NCBI GenBank assembly: GCA_000969725.1
Contig: JXSR01S045936.1
Strand: one strand, 5' to 3'
DNA from: Ophiothrix spiculata
Taxonomy: Eukaryota > Echinodermata > Ophiuroidea > Amphilepidida > Ophiotrichidae
Length of the DNA stretch: 20,236 bases
Position 1 is the first letter of the stretch, and every line of letters starts with the position of its first letter. Shown in pieces: positions 8,403 through 17,524 of this stretch. The notes beneath the pieces are model-generated. The model searched no databases. It saw nothing but the letters and a program-made list of their open reading frames with translations, and was not told the DNA's origin. A program made the translations under genes and the position numbers.

Positions 8403-9156
8403 AGCAATACTATAAAGTGTTAAAAATGAAGCGCCCCTGTCAACCATGACTTTTGATTTTTTTTAGCTTATTGGGTTTCTTTTGGGTAGATATTAGTACC
8501 TTTCAAATGATTTGGCTTAAATATTCTTACTTTTTCTGTAATGGTCATTTGTTGAATTAAATTTGGAATCCCAAATTTAATCCCACATGTGTTAGAATAG
8601 AAGCATACATGCAATGTCCTATTTATCATTGTTTTCAGTGGCAAAACAAATTTTGGACAAAATACACTTAAAAACGGTTTTAAAAAGTCACTTTCCTTCA
8701 TTTTATGCTGTTCTTAATAATAATAATAATAATAACTGTTTTTTGTACAGCGATTTTCCATTTAGATTAAACTGCATGATTCGCTGCAGTTAGATCGTCA
8801 CAATCATTTCACTTCATTTAGGCGATTTGCGGCCTTTTCAAGCGCATATCCTATCGGTAGTTAGGTTGTAATATGTACCCTTTATGCAGCTTCCCATATC
8901 CTGGGTGGGGGCAAACTATGATGGACAAATCTGGTTACAGTTTTAAGTGCAGGAAGAAGACCGGAGTACCAGGAGAAAAACCTGCGGAAGCGAGTATGGA
9001 CTGAAAACCAAATGCACATACAGCGCCTGGACCGGGGATAGAACCCACGACAGTCCTAGGGGCTCATTGGTGCAAAGCGAAGGAAGTACCGCTGCGCTAA
9101 CCCGCTTCTCACTATAAACCATTTTTGATCAAAATCTAGTAAGTTATAGTATTGCT
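8403..9156. mobile_element. TTAA-flanked MITE interrupted by a SINE
   Basis: AGCAATACTATAA at the left (8403) and TTATAGTATTGCT at the right (ending 9156) form inverted ends, each bordered by TTAA (8399-8402, 9157-9160). TTAA duplication fits piggyBac-type elements, although the TIR alone does not prove it. After removing the minus-strand SINE at 8715-9110 the element is about 360 bp and non-coding. Confidence 0.68.
8715..9110 (-). mobile_element. tRNA-derived SINE (family 3), inverted
   Basis: On the minus strand the head has A box GGTTAGCGCAGCGGTA (near 9085-9103) and B box GTGGGTTCTATCCCC. These are followed by GCGCTGTATGTGCATTTGG, GGTTTTTCTCCTGGTACTCC and GGTCTTCTTCCTGCACTT, and the copy ends in GCTGTACAAAAAACAG with a (TTA)n tail at 8715-8735. 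The head is much closer to an intact tRNA than in the other families. The tail-side boundary assumes the TTA run belongs to this element. Confidence 0.75.
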
Positions 9157-9160
9157 TTAA

Positions 9161-11267
9161 AGGAGCATAGTCTGCTTTTTCAAAATTTAGTCTTCACAAT
9201 CATATGAAAGATGACCACAAAAGAGGTTCAAGTTCCAAATTGCAGCTGAAGCGGTCAAACTGTTTTGATTTTATGGGCAATTTTGCATTTCAGAGCCTCT
9301 TATGTGTTACGGTGTCAAATTAATTAATTCAATTTATGGTTGCCATAGACACATTTTCATATATCTCCAAAACGGAACATAAATCAGCTGTGAAATTTCA
9401 CATGGGTGATGAGATGAGAAAAATATGAGCAATAATTTTTAATCTAAAAAAGTGAGAAAAGGTAATTTAAAGGTGTGTATTTTGATCACTTTCATTCAAA
9501 AAATAAAATTGGAGATTTTGATACCAGATGAAAGAGCTTTTTATGCTCATAACTCCTGTATATTGTTACGACCATATTATGATTCGTTGAAGAGATATGG
9601 TCAAAATAGTGCTGAATTTCTGGAATATTGTTAACAACAATAAATATCGGTTAGGTTTCTACGGGTCAATCTCATACACATTTTTTGCCTATAGCATTAT
9701 TTTGCTCAAGGTATGCAAATAAATTTGACGATTGCTTTATGAAGTGACTCTTAATTCAAATTGGGAAAAGTTCATGTTATATTTGTCATCAGATTGAAAT
9801 ACCTAGAATCTCCTATAAGTAGTAAAATCGCACTCAGTGACTGAGAATTGTAATTGTAGGACGTAGATGGATAAATGTTTGAATTATCCTTGCAACCCAG
9901 GTGCAAATTGCTTGCCAGCTTTGTTTAATGCTGTAAAAAAAACACACTTTAAGGTGACAAAAAAAAAACATGTTTGCAAAAAAAAAAAATGTTTTACTGG
10001 TCTGACCTTTTTTTTTTTAGTTAAAACAATCATGTAAACCAGCTGTTTTTTGGGCCAATATTTGTCAAATAATTTTTAAAGAAAATTTCTTTGTAAAAAT
10101 TTTAAAGTTTTTATCCCAAATTGGGGGGGGGGGGATTTTGGGGTGATTCTGCGAAAAAAAAATTGTAGAAAAAAAAAATGCCCGCCCGCCCAAACCGTGT
10201 ACTTGGAAGGTCCGCCCACCTGTAAAACAGGGTTATTTTTTTCATAGCCAAAAGGAGGTATGGCAAGCCAATTACACTTGGAAACTCGTATTAAAGAGAG
10301 CCTTTGTTTCATAGTCCTGAGTGAGTTACAATACTCACTATATCTCAAGGAAAAAGATATTATCTATACCTGCAATAATTTTAATTTGTTAAACCAATCT
10401 TACAATTTGTAAAACTGAACAAGATAACGTTATGAATTTTACTCCAAAGACGATCGCGGTGTTAATTTAGAAGGCAGTCTTACAGAATTTGTTGGTCAGT
10501 GGCGGGAAGATTTTGTCAAAACAAAACGTATGGTAACTAAGCGAAAGATTTATGCCTTATACACAAAACGCAATGCGCGCACTTGTTATCTACGCGCTGT
10601 CTTACCGATAAGCACCGAGCAACACAAAAAAGTATCGAGTGCTCCCGAACCAACGGGCCTTCAGTGATAAAACTTTAATGTGTGTTTTCCTATACTACAA
10701 AATGCTGATTTTTCACATATTTGCTACCTGTAGAATTTTTTAATTTTTGGTTGGTCAATTTTGAATGTCAAATGGATGTCAAATCAAGAAAAAAAACAGG
10801 GTCACCGACTGTTTTAAATAGATAGCTAGAGATGAAATTACATGGGGTAAAATTTAAAAAACAATTTTCATCAAAAGAAATGTCGAAATTTGGTTGAATA
10901 AGATTGAACAGATAAAAAAAAGTTATTTACGTCAAGTAATCTAACGCTTCAGTTTTCAAGTCACCATATATGACGTCATAGCGTGCTGAGATGATCGGTG
11001 ACCTGCTATTGTTTATTGCTGAATTTTGAAGTTTAGACTCTTATCTATTAACTGACAAAAAATAAACAAAATCTACAGATAGGAACTTATCACTGCGATT
11101 GTCCTTAAAAGGGATTATCATACAATTTGAACTACCAGATTAGCAAAGTTAAAAATATCTTCTGCCCAATATAAAAATGTATAGGTTGTGCATGGTTTTT
11201 ACATATCATTGTGTCCAAGTATCTAAAATGTAACATTTAACTTGCAATATAACTTCTCTCTCCTAAG
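9161..11267 (+). other. Intron 4, distal 2.1 kb with no recognised feature
   Basis: AT-rich DNA in which I find no gene, SINE or inverted-repeat element. It contains several homopolymer runs: A8-A11 runs at about 9936-9990, T10 at 10008-10018, G12 at 10123-10134 and two A8-A9 runs soon after. A CG-richer patch lies at about 10565-10660 (CGCAATGCGCGC, CTACGCGCTGTC). Open frames at 9452 and 10076 look like chance. It ends in the acceptor ACTTCTCTCTCCTAAG. Confidence 0.5.
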
Positions 11268-11505
11268 GCATGCCGGAATAGAGCCATCCACAGTAAGTTA
11301 TTTAGGAGGCTGTTTGGATGAGATAATATCGGTACCATCCACAAAATCTCAGTCCATCGAGAAACCGTTGGCATCAGGAGAGGAAGAGAATGTTGCAGTG
11401 ATTCAGGCGTATACTACCCTGAGCAAATGCTTGAGGAATGTGGATGGGCTGCCGTTAACGATAACATCCGTGCAAGGAGTATCGCCTGTGTTTAGATATG
11501 CTGAG
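11268..11505 (+). CDS. NOL6: NOL6 exon 5 of window
   Basis: This 238-bp exon has acceptor CTCTCTCCTAAG|G and donor GCTGAG|GTAAGC. It takes one base to finish the codon split at 8212 (Lys) and ends in phase 0. It encodes HAGIEPSTVSYLGGCLDEI, a Ser/Lys/Glu-rich variable loop (SVPSTKSQSIEKPLASGEEE), then AVIQAYTTLSKCLRNVDGLP and LTITSVQGVSPVFRYAEV. The V-YLGGxLD start and LS-LR-VDGLPLT(I/V)-SVQG-SPVFRY end are characteristic of the family; the loop is longer than I recall for human NOL6. A consensus GTAAGT also occurs inside the exon at 11293. Confidence 0.95.
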
Positions 11506-11578
11506 GTAAGCTTAAGGCATGTTCACACATAAGAATTTAGTCATGACTATATTCTCGCTTGTGAGCAATTTCCCAGTG

Positions 11579-12323
11579 TGAATGCCATTATAGAAAGTGT
11601 ATAAGGGAGTCCATATGGACCCATGACTTTGTTTGCGCGACACTTACGTGCATAAGGGGATCCATATGGACCCATGACTTTGTTTGCGTGACACTTAAGT
11701 GCATAAGGGGGTCCATATGGACCCATGACTTTGTTTGCGTGACACTTAAGTGCATAAGGGGGGTCCATATGGACCCATGACTTTGTTTGTGCGACACTTA
11801 AGTGCATAAGGGGGTCCATATGGACCCATGACTTAGTGTGAAAAGACAACATAACCCAATAAAGCTGTTTTAAGTACTTGTAAAGGAAGGGTTTGCTCAA
11901 AAAAATTCAAATCGGTCGTGTCGTTTTTGAGATAATTAGCATGATGAAATGATGGCACTGTTCAAATTTTGTTTTGTCCCTAAAACCAAACAAAACAGCT
12001 TTTTAAAATTTGTATTTCAGCAACGTATTTGTAATTATCTGCTATTATGAGCCACATTTCATTGAAAAATTCCTTAGGGAAAGCAGATTTCCAATTTTTT
12101 TTTGGAAATTTGAAGGAAAAATGAAAATTTGACACAAATTAGATATCTGGCTGCCATTTTGAAACAGAATGATGGATTTTTATTTTTTTGTTTCATTATG
12201 AATTAATTGATTTGGTGTATCACTGTGTACAGTTTTAAAGATAAATAATGTGGAGAACATTACTTTTAAGGGATCGAAATCTTGGGTCCATATGGACCCC
12301 CCGTATGCACTAATGGGATTCTA
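11579..12323. mobile_element. Non-autonomous DNA element with 51-bp subterminal tandem repeats
   Basis: The left end (11579-11627) has GAATGCCATTATAG, AAAGTGTATAAGGGAG and TCCATATGGACCCA. The right end (12282-12323), reverse-complemented, has GAATCCCATTAGTGCATACG, GGGGGTCCATATGGACCCAA. These match with a few gaps, so I read them as terminal inverted repeats of about 40 bp around a non-coding AT-rich interior of about 450 bp plus a tandem array next to the left end. The target duplication is not clear and the superfamily is unknown. Confidence 0.65.
11611..11836 (-). repeat. Five-unit 51-bp tandem repeat with palindromic core
   Basis: CCATATGG recurs at 11611, 11662, 11713, 11765 and 11816, a spacing of 51-52 bp. 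Each unit carries the self-complementary GGGTCCATATGGACCC, then ATGACTTTGTTTGCGTGACA and CTTAAGTGCATAAGGGG. Because 51 is a multiple of three, an open frame runs through the array on the minus strand and gives a fake 17-residue protein repeat (MDPLMHLSVTQTKSWVH). Confidence 0.93.
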
Positions 12324-12648
12324 AAACACCTTACGTACTTACAATGTTAATTTACACCAATGTTAGAAATTTACAAAAGAAGTAAATGGATAATACCTTT
12401 AGAAATTTTTATTATAAAAGTAGAGCGGCATGTTTAGGCATGATGTGATGATACAGCTTAGCCTCCCAAATCTTTCAAACTGGTTGGCCTTAATCATAAC
12501 ATCCATAAAAGAAGGATGACCATGTTCAGTTATCCTGAGCAAAGCCTAGTCTACACACATTTTTACATGATGCAGGGTTCATTTAAAAGGGTTGTAATAA
12601 CATCAGTGCCAGTGCTCAGAAATACAAAGGCAATCATGTCTGAGAACC

Positions 12649-12850
12649 TGAGCGTGGCCGAGCGGTTAGAGCACAGGACTCCTAATACAGAGGTGGTGGG
12701 TTTGAGTCCCAGTGGCAGCAAAACTGGTCTCCTTGTTTCCTTGGGCAAGAAACTTAACTCTAATTGTTCTGTAGTTTGGAAATGACGCAAAGCTGTTGGT
12801 CCCTGTGCGAATGCTCATTCTAGGGGTGCTGCATACAGCGTATACCTGGT
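12649..12850 (+). mobile_element. tRNA-derived SINE (family 1), copy 2
   Basis: A box TGGCCGAGCGGTTAGAGCAC and B box GTGGGTTTGAGTCCC are followed by the family body GTCTCCTTGTTTCCTTGGGC, AAGAAACTTAACTC and GGAAATGACGCAAAGC. The 3' half has diverged from the other two copies (ATGCTCATTCTAGGGGTGC, then TGCATACAGCGTATACCTGG) and the ATTG tail is absent, so this may be a sub-family or a 3'-decayed copy. Confidence 0.82.
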
Positions 12851-13286
12851 GAGTCTACACAGACATTAATACAAAATTATAAAACATACACGGGTTAATT
12901 AGCTTTCGTTTAGTTGTTTGCTTGTTTTTCAAAATGATTAGCATATGTAGAATATATTGAGGGTAAATTGATGGCCGTTCCTCACACTACCTAAGAAATG
13001 GTTATATGATTTTATGCCATTGTAGATTAATGATTAGACTTCTTCACTCAGGACTGCCGAGCATGCAATGTGTGTGCTTCTCAGGCAGTTCTGATTTTGC
13101 ATGTTCTGACAGAAAAATGGTAGGTATTGAACGCTGAGAAATTAACCTGTCATGCTTGCAGCCATATTGTTACTATATCGCAGCCTACACAAACATTAGT
13201 TTAGCCTACACAGGACTAAAGCTTAACCTACATGAGCACAGGAAATTTATTGGGCTGCTTAAAAATTTATTATGTGTGTGTTATGT
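12851..13286 (+). other. Intron 5, unassigned stretch
   Basis: Nothing coding is recognised. Near 13180-13235 a short motif recurs (GCCTACACAAACATTAGTTT, then AGCCTACACAGGACTAAAGC, then AACCTACATGAG). Near 13050-13115 there are loosely inverted GACTGCC/GGCAGTT and GCATGC segments. Confidence 0.35.
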
Positions 13287-13849
13287 CCAAGGAAATTTTA
13301 AGGGGGAATCTGTACTCTCCACCATCTAACATGGAGCAGATTTATTGTACCTCTGGATATATTTGGAGTTTGGCCCGATATCCAGGCAGATCGCATAAAT
13401 CTTCACTTGACACACATCCCCGATTAACGCGTGAAACAAAATGCACACAGCGTGTGCATTTTGTTTCACGTGTAAACCGTTGATGCATTTCGAGTAGCAT
13501 ATATTGCGACTTGCTCTGATCAAAATACGCCCATTTTCCCGCTAGTTCGGAGACTCTCAAAGTGTGGCACGCGGAGATGTAAAATACCAGAGGTACAATA
13601 ACTCGCCCTCTATGAGCTACAATCCAAGATGACCACCATCCCATATGATTTACACGGCGGTGAAATCAAAATGGCGGCAAGTTTGCGAGTGAAACATAAT
13701 GCACACGCTGTATGTGCGTCAATAGAAGATTTATGTAATCTGTCTGGATATCGAGCCAAGCTCAGAATATATCCGGAGGTGCATTAACTCTGCTCCATAA
13801 ACAACACAAGATGGCGGCGTATCCTGATTCCCCTATAAAAATTCCTTGG
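13287..13849. mobile_element. Compound element with inverted ends of about 150-170 bp
   Basis: The left end starts CCAAGGAAATTTTAAGGGGG then AATC. The right end, reverse-complemented, starts CCAAGGAATTTTTATAGGGG then AATC. Both continue with ATGGAGCAGA, TACCTCTGGATATATT-type and CGATATCCAGRCAGAT blocks and CATAAATCTTC, to GTGTGCATTNTGTTTCAC. A perfect-looking hairpin, ACGTGAAACAAAATGCACAC and its complement, lies at about 13434-13474. A third, partial copy of the end (CCAGAGGTACAATAA ... CAAGATGACCACCATCCC) lies at 13585-13642. Open frames here are translations of the repeats. Confidence 0.72.
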
Positions 13850-14354
13850 TTTTGTCACATTCTATTGACAAGCTGTTAAATAAATATCACATATGGCAGC
13901 CTTTGCAGATAAGACTTTCTTGCACTCACATGAATTACTGTACCAGGCAATCTGTAGGGCTCAATTACACATCACCATATAGAGCTCAAATGTACAAATA
14001 GTGTACATTATGTTCCTCATATATAGATTCCTGTCCTCTGATTGGTTAAAAATGAGGGCTTGAATTTCACTAGGCCCTTAAATTTCCTATGCCTTGGGCA
14101 TATTTTCCACTAGGCCCCTTCAATATATTTTGCGCCGTGTAACTCGAGCTTCACGCGAGCACGACTACAAGCATACATGGTCAAACACGCGCTGCGTAAG
14201 TAGGTAAGATAGTACTCTTGCATGCACAATACGGCGCGATCATCAGCATTGAAAGGGAAAACATATTGTAAAGTATCATTGGGCGTTTTAAGTGCTAAAA
14301 TGGTTCTTTTAACCAACCAGATGACAACAATCTATATATTCGGTATATCAAAAG
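13850..14354 (+). other. Intron 5, unassigned stretch
   Basis: No gene or repeat is recognised with confidence. A short direct repetition of an AAATTTCCTA/ATTTTCCA-CTAGGCCC motif occurs near 14064-14118 (CACTAGGCCCTTAAATTTCC, then CCACTAGGCCCCTTCAATAT). Confidence 0.35.
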
Positions 14355-14513
14355 AATATTGACTGCTTTTTGTTCGAGGTAAGGTTAAAATGGTTTCCCC
14401 TCGGTGATCTCAAAACCATGAATATGCCCTCAGCTTCGCTTCATGCATATTCATGGTTTTGAGATCACCGAGGGAAAATAATTATTACCATGCTGTTCAA
14501 AGCAGTCAATATT
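14355..14513. mobile_element. 159-bp near-perfect palindrome (foldback)
   Basis: AATATTGACTGCTTT on the left pairs with AAAGCAGTCAATATT on the right. The inner arms are almost perfect: CCTCGGTGATCTCAAAACCA then TGAATATG (14399-14426) against CATATTCATGGTTTTGAGAT then CACCGAGG (14446-14473). The loop of 19 nt reads CCCTCAGCTTCGCTTCATG. The middle arm part is diverged. It would form a strong hairpin in DNA or in the intron RNA. Confidence 0.85.
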
Positions 14514-14631
14514 TGTATACATGTACAAAAATTGTACATTGGTTAACATTGCATTATATTATTCCTATGGTTGGGCTCCATACAGTAATGTGTAAGTAAG
14601 TCTTAAGTATTATATCTAGATAGGGTAAAAT

Positions 14632-14879
14632 GGGCTCACAAACGCCTAAAAACTATCTAAGTCCGAATACGTCATGTACAAAAATTTCCCGTTCCCCTGG
14701 GATTCGAACCCCCGACCTCTTGCATCCCGATCCAATGTCCAATTATGGCAGACCACCAAGTATGGCCTGCCATGGCAACACTTTCGTGCCCATCTGTGTC
14801 CCCCATCGATGACATATTTGGAATTTCTAGATTTTTGCTTGTTGGATTTTATTGGATTGAGGCGGGTTGGGGTTATGAC
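14632..14879 (-). repeat. tRNA-promoter-like dispersed repeat (family 2), unit C, inverted
   Basis: The best preserved member of the family seen at 143-640. On the minus strand it reads CATAACCCCAACCCGCCTCA, AATCCAACAAGCAAAAATCT, GTTGCCATGGCAGGCCATAC, CTGCCATAATTGGACATTGG, GGGGGTTCGAATCCCAGGGG, and ends GACTTAGATAGTTTTTAGGC. The B box GGTTCGAATCCC is intact. Overlapping plus-strand open frames here are by-products. Confidence 0.68.
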
Positions 14880-15225
14880 TTGAAATGCCTTTTCAGGGTG
14901 TCTATTTCCAATGATAGAATTTGGGGAATTCTCACGTCCTTTTATTTTATAACCTAAAATGATTAAAGTTTCACCTCATTTTTATCGGAATTTTGAGGAA
15001 TTAGCATGCCACCTTTTCCAGCATAAAAAAAAGAAAATAATTTATTTATTTTTGTGGATTTTATAATTTTTTGGAATTCAACACCTTTTTAAGGGGTGCA
15101 CATCCAATTTCTTGAAAAGTCCAATCTGATGAATGGAGATTGACAATGAAATTAAGATTGTTGATGTTATGGTGTATAAGAAAACATTCAATACCTTGTA
15201 AAAATCTGTTCCATATTTGTTTCAG

Positions 15226-15343
15226 GTTTTTCCACCTTGTGCTTTTCAAGCGAAGAACACACGTTTTCATCATACTGACCAGCGCAGCGTGCAGATACCA
15301 TCCTCGGAGCACAGGTGCCCAGAATGGGTACCTACTTTATCAG
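15226..15343 (+). CDS. NOL6: NOL6 exon 6 of window
   Basis: This 118-bp exon has acceptor CATATTTGTTTCAG|GTT and donor ATCAG|GTGGGT. It enters in phase 0 and leaves one base. It encodes VFPPCAFQAKNTRFHHTDQR, then SVQIPSSEHRCPEWVPTLS. The VFPP start directly after RYAEV of the previous exon, and the CP(A/E)(Y/W)VxP(L/M) end before the VxCxxEGSGQW motif, are the NOL6 order. The middle is poorly conserved, as expected for this linker. The last 54 bases with the donor are repeated downstream (see the tandem duplication at 15290). Confidence 0.9.
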
Positions 15344-15545
15344 GTGGGTGGGTCGGTATGAGAGGGTTTATTTTGGGCTGTTGTGTCGCTGTGTCGTTTG
15401 TAAGCTGGGCAAGATTAGTGTGCAGATACCATCCTCGGAGCACAGGTGCCCGGAGTGGGGACCTACTTTATCAGGTGGGTGGGTTGGTATGGAGAGGTTT
15501 ATTTTTGGTAGTTGTGTCGCTGTGTTGTTTGTAAGTGGGGTAGGA
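15290..15545 (+). repeat. 131-bp tandem duplication covering exon 6 end and donor
   Basis: Unit 1 (15290-15420) and unit 2 (15421-about 15545) both start with GCAGATACCATCCTCGGAGC, pass the donor ATCAG|GTGGGTGGG, and continue with GGTTTATTTT and GTTGTGTCGCTGTGT. Unit 2 has a few substitutions (CCGGAGTGGGGACC for CCAGAATGGGTACC). The copied exon piece lacks the original acceptor. The normal frame stays open through both copies to about 15534. Confidence 0.93.
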
Positions 15546-16119
15546 TTCACTGGGATGAGAGTCAACTTGACGATTCTCAATTTATAAATATGTGTGTGGC
15601 TGGACTTAAGTTTTATATAATAATCTGGATTTCAGTGATCATGTTAATTGTGTGTGTGTCGGGGGATATCACAATCTCATAAGTGTTGATAGGTGCAGGT
15701 GTGTCAATTAGCTGAAAATAGCTTAGTTCAAGGCAGTGTTCCTTCAAACATTTTTGAGCTTGTGCAAATTCGAAAAAGTTGCCAAATCACTAGCTTAAGT
15801 GTTGGCTTTAAACAGTAAGAAAAAGAATCTTTTCACTCATTTTCATAAACCTGTTGCGACAATTTTCTCAGCTCTTGCTCCATTCTTGCACCGTCATACA
15901 GCCTTAGCAGGACCACTGGCGCAAGGCTAAATGGTTCTCATGATTCCCTTGTTACGGCGTAATGATGATGGTCAGCGCTTTGCAACCATTCAAAAATGTG
16001 CAATATCAATGACGGTATTATTGTTATAGGAGAAATATATTTGAAAAAGTTGACGGTTCACATTTTTAATTCCACATTTAATATTGGATGTCCAAAAAAT
16101 TCAAGAGATCTGCACTATG
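15546..16119 (+). other. Intron 6, middle part
   Basis: No gene or defined repeat. It contains a TG-rich patch (TTGTGTGTGTGTCGG near 15648) and otherwise ordinary intronic sequence up to the SINE. Confidence 0.4.
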
Positions 16120-16325
16120 TCTGGCCGAGCGGTTAGATAATACAGAGGTTGTGGGTTCAAGCCCCACGTCGGGCAGTTTTCGTCTCCTTGTTTCCTTGGG
16201 CAAGAAACTTTACTCTACTTGGTCCGTGGTCGGAAGTCACGTAAAGCCGTTGGTCTCCTGTACGAATAGACTCCTTCATGGGGTATGCATGTCATGCAAG
16301 TACAGTGTATCATTGATTGATTGAT
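16120..16325 (+). mobile_element. tRNA-derived SINE (family 1), copy 3, next to a splice acceptor
   Basis: TCTGGCCGAGCGGTTAGA leads straight to TAATACAGAGGTTGTGGGTT: about 20 bp between the A-box end and the anticodon region are deleted relative to copy 1. The B box is GTGGGTTCAAGCCCC. The body (CTCCTTGTTTCCTTGGGCAA, GGAAGTCACGTAAAGCC, GACTCCTTCATGGGGTATGC) and the tail (ATTG)n match copy 1 closely. The tail ends about 13 bp before the acceptor of the next exon. Confidence 0.9.
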
Positions 16326-16338
16326 ATGTCTATTTCAG

Positions 16339-16493
16339 TGCTATGTCAGATGGAAGGAAGTGGACAGTGGCCTGACGACCTTGCAGCAATACAGCGTATC
16401 AAGGCGGCATTTTTAATTAGAATCGGTGAATTGCTACATAAACAGCATCAACTAGTCACAGCTACTACAGCTACTCACGTTGATGTGGTGCAG
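16339..16493 (+). CDS. NOL6: NOL6 exon 7 of window
   Basis: This 155-bp exon has acceptor TGTCTATTTCAG|TG and donor GTGCAG|GTTAGT. Two bases complete the codon split at 15343 (Val), and it ends in phase 0. It encodes VLCQMEGSGQWPDDLAAIQR, then IKAAFLIRIGELLHKQHQL and ATTATHVDVVQ. The VxCxxEGSGQWPxD motif, RxxAAFxxRxxExLxxQH and the ATxTHxDV end are all NOL6 landmarks; this belongs to the second nucleotidyltransferase-like module. It is unusual in being bordered closely by mobile elements on both sides. Confidence 0.95.
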
Positions 16494-16513
16494 GTTAGTG
16501 TTGGGCCAAGATG

Positions 16514-16980
16514 TACACTGGCGGTCAAAATTGTTTGCGCACCAGGAATATCTCGAGAAACGTTCATCACATAAATAGATCCAAAGAACTCAGCAGGAAT
16601 TGCATTCAATCCGTTTGAAAAAAAGGCGTGTTATCATATTGTATACTTCTGCACATTCAAAAACGGAGTTAAAATACACAACTTTGTTGGAAAACTTTAA
16701 CCTGAAAATGTTCAATACGGTTATATGGTGATAACGAGCATTGACTTATAAACTACATAAGTACATATCAAAAAGTGTGTGTGGTTTATTTGTATATGGT
16801 CCAGGAAATCAGCCATTTTTATGGTTATGGAAAATCGAATATCAGAGGAAACAAAGATTATTTATATTGGATACATATGGCACTTTAAAAAAATCATGAT
16901 TTTTTACGAGTCTTTGTCGATATAATAAATAGGTTTTTGCCTGTATTTAAACGTGCACAAACATTTTTACTACGATGACT
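16514..16980 (+). mobile_element. Tc1-like element, copy 3
   Basis: It begins TACACTGGCGGTCAAAATTG, TTTGCGCACC, 20 bp after the exon 7 donor. It follows the minus-strand copy at 7235-7906 closely (TTTGTTGGAAAACTTTAACC, GGTTATATGGTGATAACGAG, GTTTATTTGTATATGGTCCA) and ends near CGTGCACAAACATTTTTACT, a plausible decayed right TIR. It is about 465 bp, far shorter than an autonomous Tc1 element, and has no transposase. Confidence 0.72.
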
Positions 16981-17524
16981 GAAGGGTACTTTTACTAGAA
17001 TGCAATGCACCACGGTCTAGACGTGCGCAATCTCGTAAATTTGCTGATTTGCTAAGTGTGCAAATAGTCCCATTTCCTATATTTACTTTCTTTAATCTAT
17101 GGTTCAAGACCTTTAGATTAGAACATTTGCAACATTTACTTAACCTTTTCCAGGCATGTCACTCTTTAAGATGAGATTTTAATAAAACAAATAAATGGAA
17201 ACCGTTTACACGGTGCACCTTTTTTTCCCGTTTGGTACCAAACTCTGGAATGCTGCCATTATAAAGTTCTCAAATAGCGCGAAGAGGGAATCTAGCAAGA
17301 TTTTTAACAGTGACATGTGGGTTTTGGGCAGTTGGGATGCAATGGATCCTGAGACATTTCGTCAATATCAGATCATTTTCCTGTTGTACTCAGAGCGTAT
17401 CATTTACAAAACAGTACTTCATATTTTCAAATATACTCTCTCCATTGTATATTGGGTCATGCCTGAAAACAAGATCTCGGCAATCCTCAATGACAACACG
17501 TTCCAGCAACTTTACCTTTTTTGA
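16981..17524 (+). other. Intron 7, unassigned stretch with an unrecognised open frame
   Basis: An ATG-initiated frame of 109 residues (17195-17524) contains TKLWNAAIIKFSNSAKRESS and ends just before the LINE remnant. The GTKLWN stretch resembles the LW-N-LP motif at the C-terminus of CR1/L2-type reverse transcriptase ORFs, but the following residues do not fit. It may be an older, interrupted LINE piece. I do not call it a gene. Confidence 0.3.

Noticed and set aside
11611-11836. CRISPR-like array
   Set aside because: The units are direct tandem repeats with no unique spacers, and the context is an animal intron.
11547-11900. 117-residue minus-strand open frame with 17-residue protein repeats
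   Set aside because: It is the translation of a 51-bp tandem repeat whose length is a multiple of three, inside a transposon; the overlapping frame at 11588-11797 shows the same repetition.
13342-13644. 100-residue minus-strand frame and overlapping frames at 13232-13523
   Set aside because: The shared TRETKC...VHFVSRVNR stretches come from the hairpin and inverted repeats of the element at 13287-13849.
15217-15534. 105-residue frame as a stand-alone small protein
   Set aside because: It is NOL6 exon 6 plus its tandem copy; the apparent ATG at 15217 lies in the intron's pyrimidine tract.
17195-17524. 109-residue frame as a host gene
   Set aside because: No recognisable domain beyond a GTKLWN stretch; it abuts a LINE remnant and is more likely mobile-element debris.
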